64,000 bases of DNA from Prevotella sp. (GTDB lineage: Bacteria; Bacteroidota; Bacteroidia; Bacteroidales; Bacteroidaceae), in contig JAFSRY010000008.1 of the NCBI GenBank assembly GCA_017445845.1, positions 1 to 64,000 of the forward strand, in the 5' to 3' direction. The translations under genes and the position numbers were made by a program. Positions 58,548 to 64,000 of the stretch are shown here, in pieces. Each line of letters starts with the position of its first letter. Position 1 is the first letter of the stretch. The notes below the pieces were generated by a model. It had not been told where the DNA came from. It searched no databases and worked only from the letters and a program-made list of their open reading frames with translations.

Positions 58548-59996
58548 TTATCTTGTTGTTTTATTATTCTCATACCAAATGCAGAACCACACGATGGCCA
58601 CACAGAGCACGGTCAGTCCACCACCATAGGCAATGCTTTCGGAGAGTCCGAAGGCTTGCTTAGAGATAAGGAGGAAAGTGGAGCATACCGCCGTCATGAA
58701 CAAGGCGGGAACAAGTGTGATACCAAATGGCTTGTGTTTTTTGACAAGGTAGACGGTAATCGTCCATAGGGTGAAGACAGAGAGTGTCTGATTGCTCCAT
58801 CCGAACCAGTTCCACAATGTCTGGAATCCGTTGGCATTACCCATGTGCCAAATCAGCAACAAGACGGAGATGCCAAAAATGGGAAGGGCTATATAGAAGC
58901 GCTTTAGAATGCTCTTCTGTTCGATATGCAGGGCCTCAGCAATGATGAGTCGGGCCGAGCGGAAGGCGGTATCGCCGCTGGTGATAGGTGCAGCGACCAC
59001 ACCCAGGATGGCCAGGATGCTTCCCACGATGCCCAGCCAGTTCTGACAGACAATGTTCACGATGGCAGGCGATGACGCATTGACTCCTGCACCGAATACT
59101 TCATAGCCGGGTTGCGGTTCGTTATAGAAGAAATACATGGCAACGGTTGCCCAGATAAGGGCGACGACGCCTTCGGCAATCATGGCACCATAGAAAATGG
59201 GACGACCTTGTTTCTCATTGGTGATACAACGTGCCATCAGAGGACTCTGGGTTCCATGGAAACCACTGATAGCCCCACAAGCAATGGTGATGAATAGACA
59301 CGGGAATATCTGATCAGTAAACCCTATTTTCTCAGCCCCCTTGTTTCCGATACCGTCCCAAACCTCCGGCAACTGCGGCATTTTGACATAGAGTACTACC
59401 ATCAGCGCGGCTGCCATAAAGAGCAGGGCAAAGGCAAAGATGGGATAGAAGCGGCCGATGATCTTATCGATGGGAAGCATGGTGGCAAGGATGTAATAGA
59501 TAAAGATAACGGCTATCCACATCATCTCCGAACCAGCCATCTGCGAAAGGATTTCCGCCGGGCTATAGACGAAGACCACACCTACCATAAGCAGCAACAA
59601 CACTGAGAAGCAGAGCATGACTGTCTTGGTGCGCTTGCCAAGATAGGTACCGACAAGTTCCGGAAGATTGGCACCGCCGTGACGCACGGACAGCATTCCA
59701 CTCATATAGTCGTGCACGGCACCGGCAAACACACATCCCAAGACAATCCACAAATAGGCGACCGGGCCGAACTTTGCACCCATGATGGCACCGAAGATAG
59801 GTCCTGTCCCCGCGATGTTGAGGAATTGAATCATGAAAATCTTCCACCCTGGCAACGGGATGTAATCTACGCCGTCGCTCATAGCCACAGCGGGTGTGGG
59901 ACGGTTGGCATCTGGGGTAAAGATGCGCTCGACGAACTTTCCATAGAGCAAATAGCCCAAAAGTAATGCTACAAGACTGACTGAAAATGATATCAT
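58548..59996 (-). CDS. cstA: Carbon starvation protein CstA family transporter
   Basis: A 482-residue polytopic protein, the short form compared with about 700 residues in E. coli CstA. DANRPTPAVAMSDGVDYIPL then PGWKIFMIQFLNIAGTGPIFGAI is the CstA signature; FHGTQSPLMARC and TSGDTAFRSARLII are also conserved. Family members take up pyruvate or peptides. It heads a minus-strand run (beta-barrel, recR, membrane protein, GT2, GNAT). Confidence 0.9.
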   Translation of the reverse strand: MISFSVSLVALLLGYLLYGKFVERIFTPDANRPTPAVAMSDGVDYIPLPGWKIFMIQFLNIAGTGPIFGAIMGAKFGPVAYLWIVLGCVFAGAVHDYMSGMLSVRHGGANLPELVGTYLGKRTKTVMLCFSVLLLLMVGVVFVYSPAEILSQMAGSEMMWIAVIFIYYILATMLPIDKIIGRFYPIFAFALLFMAAALMVVLYVKMPQLPEVWDGIGNKGAEKIGFTDQIFPCLFITIACGAISGFHGTQSPLMARCITNEKQGRPIFYGAMIAEGVVALIWATVAMYFFYNEPQPGYEVFGAGVNASSPAIVNIVCQNWLGIVGSILAILGVVAAPITSGDTAFRSARLIIAEALHIEQKSILKRFYIALPIFGISVLLLIWHMGNANGFQTLWNWFGWSNQTLSVFTLWTITVYLVKKHKPFGITLVPALFMTAVCSTFLLISKQAFGLSESIAYGGGLTVLCVAIVWFCIWYENNKTTR

Positions 59997-60019
59997 ACCA
60001 ATTTTTCTTAAATGTTATG

Positions 60020-60027
60020 CAAAATTA
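60020..60027 (-). promoter_or_regulatory. Promoter -7 element for cstA
   Basis: Minus-strand TAATTTTG, 24 nt before the cstA ATG. The -33 is only a partial match. It is divergent to the full promoter at 60037-60068. Confidence 0.5.
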
Positions 60028-60036
60028 CGCAATTAA

Positions 60037-60068
60037 TTTGAAAAACGGAAAAAATATCCGTACCTTTG
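60037..60068 (+). promoter_or_regulatory. Promoter for the GHL10 glycosidase gene
   Basis: TTTG (60037-60040) and TACCTTTG (60061-60068), 20-nt spacing. Full consensus, leader about 65 nt. Confidence 0.75.
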
Positions 60069-60136
60069 TGCACGTTTTAAGAAAAATAAAGAAAGAAACG
60101 CCCTTCCCAACCTGTTCTATTTGAAGGTTAGCGGCG

Positions 60137-61867
60137 ATGATTACGGACTGTCGAAAGATGAGATCAATACTTCTATATATATTTATTGTATTAGGTTCTA
60201 TCCTGTCGCTCGCACAAGTGACCGCACCAAGGCAAGAGCCCGCCACGGGTAATGCCTTCGGACTTTTCGTTCATACCCCGAAGCATGAAGTGCGCGCCGT
60301 CTGGCTCACCACCATCTCTGGACTCGATTGGCCAAAGACGCTGGCCAAAGGCGAGGCTTCGGTCAAGAAACAAAAGGAAGAACTGACACAGACACTCGAC
60401 CATCTGCGCGAGGCTGGCATCAACACCGTGCTCTTCCAGACGCGCGTGCGTGCCACCACCGTATATCCCTCTGCATACGAGCCCTGGGATGCCAGTCTAA
60501 CGGGCACCGTCGGACGTTCGCCCGGCTACGATCCACTGGCCTTTGCCATCGAGGAGTGCCATCGAAGGGGCATGGAACTTCATGCATGGGTGGTGACCAT
60601 TCCCATCGGCAAATGGACGGCAGCCGGTTGCCAACGGCTACGGAAAAAATACCCGAAACTCGTCAGGAAGATCGGTGACGAAGGCTATCTCAATCCCGAA
60701 CAGTCACAGACGGCCCACTATCTGGCCGACATCTGCGAAGAAATCACCCGCAACTACGATGTAGACGGAATCCATCTCGACTATATCCGTTATCCCGAGA
60801 CGTGGAAGATAAAGGTATCCCGCCCGCAAGGCCGACAGTTCATCACGACCATCGCCGAAACCATCAGCCGTCGTGTAAAGGCCCTGAAGCCTTGGGTAAA
60901 GATGTCGTGCGCCCCTATCGGAAAGCACGATGACCTCTCACGCTATCGCTCGGGAGGATGGAATGCGCATACCACGGTCTGTCAGGATGCTCAGGAATGG
61001 CTCCGTACCGGCATCATGGATCAGCTCTATCCGATGATGTATTTCCAAGGCAACAACTTCTACCCCTTTGCCATAGACTGGGCTGAGCACTCTTATGGGC
61101 GCACCGTCGTTTCCGGTCTCGGCATCTATTTTCTCTCGCCTAAGGAAAAAAACTGGTCGCTCGATGTCGTCACGCGTGAAATGTTCCTCACCCGCCAGCT
61201 GGGTATCGGACATGCTTATTTCCGTTCGCAATTCCTTACCGACAACACGAAAGGAATCTATTCTTTCGTCAGCAAACGCTTCGATACCACGCCTGCCCTT
61301 GTGCCCCCGATGACATGGATGAATGCCGAAGCACCTGCGGCACCTGCGACCGTACATCTCGACACCGCATCGAATATGCTCTCATGGGATGCCGTCACGG
61401 CGAAAGAGTCCTATATATTATATAATGTATATGCCAGCCACGAATGGCCCGTCGACACTGAGAATGCCGAGAACCTCATGGCGGTCAGGACACGAGAGAC
61501 ATCCCTGAAAGTACCGACGGGGTGCTATTATGCCGTGGCAGCCTGTAATCGCTACGGCATGGAGAGCACCGCCACCCAGAGTCACCACTTCGACAAGCCC
61601 CAACGGAAGAACCTACAGGCACTGACTCCCGACGGTTTCCTCCGATGTGATGGTCGGCAGCTGTCGTTGCCACCCTTCGATGACCGACTCGGTATCGACA
61701 TCGACATGCTCACCGTTGTCACGCTTGAAGGGTGTATTGTGAAAACAATCCCACGGACAGGAAACACCGTCGACGTGAGCACACTTCGCGAAGGAGTATA
61801 CCAGTTGCGATCTCTCGACCGCCGTGGAGCGACGCACCTGCTCGGCTACTTTACCCTACGGAGATAA
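60137..61867 (+). CDS. Exported GHL10-type (family 10-like) glycosyl hydrolase with T9SS-like C-terminus
   Basis: A 576-residue precursor with a signal peptide (from M8: MRSILLYIFIVLGSILSLAQ; ATG 60158 is an alternative start). VRAVWLTTISGLDWPKTLAK, the barrel motif YDVDGIHLDYIRYPETWKIK and DQLYPMMYF place it in PF02638 (GHL10), found in proteins acting on peptidoglycan or other glycans. A fibronectin-like segment (about 405-480) follows. The end (VVTLEGCIVKTIPRTGNTVD, VSTLREGVYQLRS) resembles a type A T9SS sorting domain. Substrate is unknown. Confidence 0.8.
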   Translation: MITDCRKMRSILLYIFIVLGSILSLAQVTAPRQEPATGNAFGLFVHTPKHEVRAVWLTTISGLDWPKTLAKGEASVKKQKEELTQTLDHLREAGINTVLFQTRVRATTVYPSAYEPWDASLTGTVGRSPGYDPLAFAIEECHRRGMELHAWVVTIPIGKWTAAGCQRLRKKYPKLVRKIGDEGYLNPEQSQTAHYLADICEEITRNYDVDGIHLDYIRYPETWKIKVSRPQGRQFITTIAETISRRVKALKPWVKMSCAPIGKHDDLSRYRSGGWNAHTTVCQDAQEWLRTGIMDQLYPMMYFQGNNFYPFAIDWAEHSYGRTVVSGLGIYFLSPKEKNWSLDVVTREMFLTRQLGIGHAYFRSQFLTDNTKGIYSFVSKRFDTTPALVPPMTWMNAEAPAAPATVHLDTASNMLSWDAVTAKESYILYNVYASHEWPVDTENAENLMAVRTRETSLKVPTGCYYAVAACNRYGMESTATQSHHFDKPQRKNLQALTPDGFLRCDGRQLSLPPFDDRLGIDIDMLTVVTLEGCIVKTIPRTGNTVDVSTLREGVYQLRSLDRRGATHLLGYFTLRR

Positions 61868-61911
61868 ATGTCGCACTCTATCCCCATAAATAGGTATTTT
61901 GACAAATGCTC

Positions 61912-61942
61912 TTGCAATTGTTGCGAAAACAGATTAACTTTG
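61912..61942 (+). promoter_or_regulatory. Promoter for feoAB
   Basis: TTG (61912-61914) and TAACTTTG (61935-61942), 20-nt spacing, 24 nt before the ATG. No Fur box was evident by eye. Confidence 0.65.
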
Positions 61943-61966
61943 CATCCTTAACTGAAGGAGAATATT

Positions 61967-64000
61967 ATGAAATTGTCAGAACTGAAAACAGGCGAACACG
62001 GAATCATCGTTAAGGTGTTAGGTCACGGAGGCTTCCGCAAGCGCATCATAGAAATGGGATTTGTCAAGGGACAACCCATTGAGGTGCTGCTCAATGCCCC
62101 TCTTCAAGACCCCGTGAAATATAAGCTCATGGGCTACGAGGTGTCACTGCGCCACGAAGAGGCCGCCCTTATCGAAGTACTCAGTGAGGACGAGGCGCTC
62201 CGTGAAGACAAAAGCAGAGACGACATTGAGGAAAGCGTGGCTGACCGCGAAACCATCACCGAACCCGTCCACCTGAGCGAACAGCAACTGCGAAAGGCTG
62301 CCAGCCGCCGCCACCGCACCATCAACGTGGCTCTCATCGGCAACCCAAACTGTGGAAAGACATCGCTCTTCAACTATGCCAGCGGTGCCCATGCCCATGT
62401 GGGAAACTATTCGGGTGTCACCGTCGATGCCTCTGAGGCTCATGCATCGTTTTTCGGTTACGACTTCAACCTTACTGACCTGCCGGGAACGTATTCCCTC
62501 TCCTGCTATTCACCCGAAGAACTATATGTGCGCCGACATCTGACCGAGCACACACCCGATGTGGTCATCAACGTCATTGATGCCAGCAATCTCGAGCGGA
62601 ACCTATACCTCACCACACAGCTCGTCGACATGAACGTACCCATGGTGGGAGCCCTCAATATGTTCGACGAATTCAAGCGCCGCGGCGACACGGCTGAGGT
62701 GAGCACTCTATCTACGCTTTTCGGTCTGCCGATGATACCCACCTCGTTCAAGGACGGAATGGGGGTCAAGGAACTCTTCAAAGCCGTCATCCAGGTCTAC
62801 GAAGGAACGAACAAAAAAGCCCGTCACATCCACATCAACTACGGTCACGAAATCGAAGACGGTATCCGCCACATACAGGCGTTCATCAAACCAGACCCTT
62901 CCATCACCCCACGTTATTCCACTCGCTATCTGGCATTGAAGCTGCTCGAACACGATACGTCCATCGAAAACTACATCCGACAGCAGGCAGGCGAAAAGGC
63001 CGACGACATCATCGCTGCACGCAACAAAGCCGAAGCGCGTGTAAAAGAGGAAACAGCCGTCGACTCGGAAACCGCCATCATGGATGCGAAGTATGGTTTC
63101 ATCAACGGTGCATTGGCTGAGGCGGGCTTCCAACGAGGCATTGAGCAAGACACCTATCGGACGACGCATTTCATCGATAACATCCTGTCGAACAAATACT
63201 TGGGATTTCCCATCTTCTTCCTCATCCTCTTCGTCATGTTCCAGACAACCTTTGCACTCGGACAATATCCCATGGATTGGATTGAAGCCGGCGTGGGATG
63301 GCTGGGCGAATGGATAGGCAGCGCACTGCCGGAAGGCCCCGTCCGCTCGATGCTCGTCGACGGTGTCATCGGCGGTGTGGGGGCTGTCATCGTATTCCTA
63401 CCGCAAATTCTCATTCTCTACTTCTTCATCTCGCTGATGGAAGACTCGGGCTACATGGCACGAGCTGCTTTCATCATGGACAAGCTCATGCACAAGATGG
63501 GACTGCACGGGAAATCATTCATTCCGCTGGTCATGGGCTTCGGTTGCAACGTTCCTGCCATCATGGCGACACGAACCATCGAGAGCCGACGCTCCCGACT
63601 CATCACCATGCTCATCCTGCCATTCATGTCGTGCTCTGCCCGACTCCCCATCTATATCATGATTGTCGGCACTTTCTTCGCTGCACAATACCGCTCTTGG
63701 ATACTCATCTCACTCTATGCCGTGGGAATCCTCGTTGCCGTCATCGTGAGCCGGCTCTTTGCGTCGTTTGTCGTAAAAGGTGAAGACACCCCGTTTGTCA
63801 TGGAACTGCCACCCTACCGTATGCCTACAGCCAAGGCTATCGGCCGTCACACATGGGAGAAAGGTAAGGAATATCTGAAAAAGATGGGGGGCATCATCCT
63901 CGTGGCCAGCATCATCGTGTGGGTACTCGAATACTTCCCCCACAACGACCAACTCAGCGAGCGCGAACAGCAAGAACAGAGCTATATCGGACGTGTAGGA
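61967..64000 (+). CDS. feoB: FeoA-FeoB fusion ferrous iron transporter (partial, runs off the window)
   Basis: Open from ATG 61967 to the window end, 678 codons with no stop. Residues 1-72 are a FeoA SH3-like domain (MKLSELKTGEHGIIVKVLGH); the FeoB G-domain follows with G1 GNPNCGKT (125-132), G3 DLPGTYS and G4 NMFD; then membrane segments with the gate motif MGFGCNVPAIMATR and SCSARLPIY. FeoB imports Fe2+ across the inner membrane; the FeoA fusion is common in Bacteroidota. The C-terminal part is outside the window. Confidence 0.94.
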   Translation, partial: MKLSELKTGEHGIIVKVLGHGGFRKRIIEMGFVKGQPIEVLLNAPLQDPVKYKLMGYEVSLRHEEAALIEVLSEDEALREDKSRDDIEESVADRETITEPVHLSEQQLRKAASRRHRTINVALIGNPNCGKTSLFNYASGAHAHVGNYSGVTVDASEAHASFFGYDFNLTDLPGTYSLSCYSPEELYVRRHLTEHTPDVVINVIDASNLERNLYLTTQLVDMNVPMVGALNMFDEFKRRGDTAEVSTLSTLFGLPMIPTSFKDGMGVKELFKAVIQVYEGTNKKARHIHINYGHEIEDGIRHIQAFIKPDPSITPRYSTRYLALKLLEHDTSIENYIRQQAGEKADDIIAARNKAEARVKEETAVDSETAIMDAKYGFINGALAEAGFQRGIEQDTYRTTHFIDNILSNKYLGFPIFFLILFVMFQTTFALGQYPMDWIEAGVGWLGEWIGSALPEGPVRSMLVDGVIGGVGAVIVFLPQILILYFFISLMEDSGYMARAAFIMDKLMHKMGLHGKSFIPLVMGFGCNVPAIMATRTIESRRSRLITMLILPFMSCSARLPIYIMIVGTFFAAQYRSWILISLYAVGILVAVIVSRLFASFVVKGEDTPFVMELPPYRMPTAKAIGRHTWEKGKEYLKKMGGIILVASIIVWVLEYFPHNDQLSEREQQEQSYIGRVG

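Overview
The window is a chromosomal segment of a Bacteroidota bacterium, most likely Prevotellaceae. The evidence is the set of family-restricted proteins (DUF4293, DUF4468, DUF4491, DUF4332, PF14121-type porin, PorE-like OmpA lipoprotein, FeoA-FeoB fusion, COX24-like 29-aa basic protein), starts with A-rich leaders and no obvious Shine-Dalgarno sequence, and many copies of the Bacteroidota promoter, TTTG - 19/20 nt - TAnnTTTG. I did not compute base composition or run any search.

Layout. 1-620: the 3' end of a DinD-like gene next to a broken IS4/DUF4372 transposase remnant. 793-2489 (-): bamD-rpoZ-DUF4293. 2618-8015 (+): uvrB, a DUF4468 protein, a small membrane protein and a putative porin. 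8337-10324 (-): serC-serA. 10442-17122 (-): gyrA, two paralogous TPR proteins and a DbpA-type helicase. 18010-22646 (+): serine acetyltransferase, THUMP rRNA methyltransferase and DPP-IV-like peptidase in an overlapping operon. 22712-24121 (-): hypothetical protein and tcdA. 24223-26184 (+): FecCD permease, a 41-aa ORF, rpe. 26224-33952 (-): ECF sigma factor, xseB, xseA, subtilase, bcp, RNase G, 29-aa basic protein, HU, DUF4332. 34129-38404 (+): exported nitroreductase, pyk, PorE-like lipoprotein. 38463-47688 (-): a tightly packed ten-gene unit with dTDP-3-amino-6-deoxyhexose genes (rfbB, fdtA-like, FemAB-like acyltransferase, fdtB-like), an acyltransferase-3 protein, purT, a duplicated membrane protein, a phosphoesterase, a cytidylate-kinase-like protein and a MATE transporter. 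48153-53766: sugar-1-phosphate nucleotidyltransferase, rlmH, DUF4491, phosphohexomutase, tex. 53768-59996 (-): ATP-grasp protein, two tRNA-Asp genes, GNAT, GT2, membrane protein, recR, beta-barrel protein, CstA. 60137-64000 (+): a GHL10-type glycosidase and a feoAB gene running off the window edge.

The least expected structure is in intergenic DNA. Three tracts (17496-17637, 30871-31090, 47799-48068) are built on a strict 22-bp period: a 5-nt arm, a 5-nt centre, a complementary 5-nt arm and a 7-nt linker. Two use GATAA/TTATC arms and share the same start and end units while their cores differ. The third uses GACCA/TGGTC arms. In the two GATAA tracts the 22-bp register continues into flanks where the sequence is no longer obviously repetitive. 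I do not recognise this family. It looks like an array of evenly phased dyads, for a dimeric DNA-binding protein or for serial small RNA hairpins. Dispersed low-complexity elements (ATGAGRA heptads, C/G-rich CTCC...GGAG elements around xseA) also recur at gene junctions.
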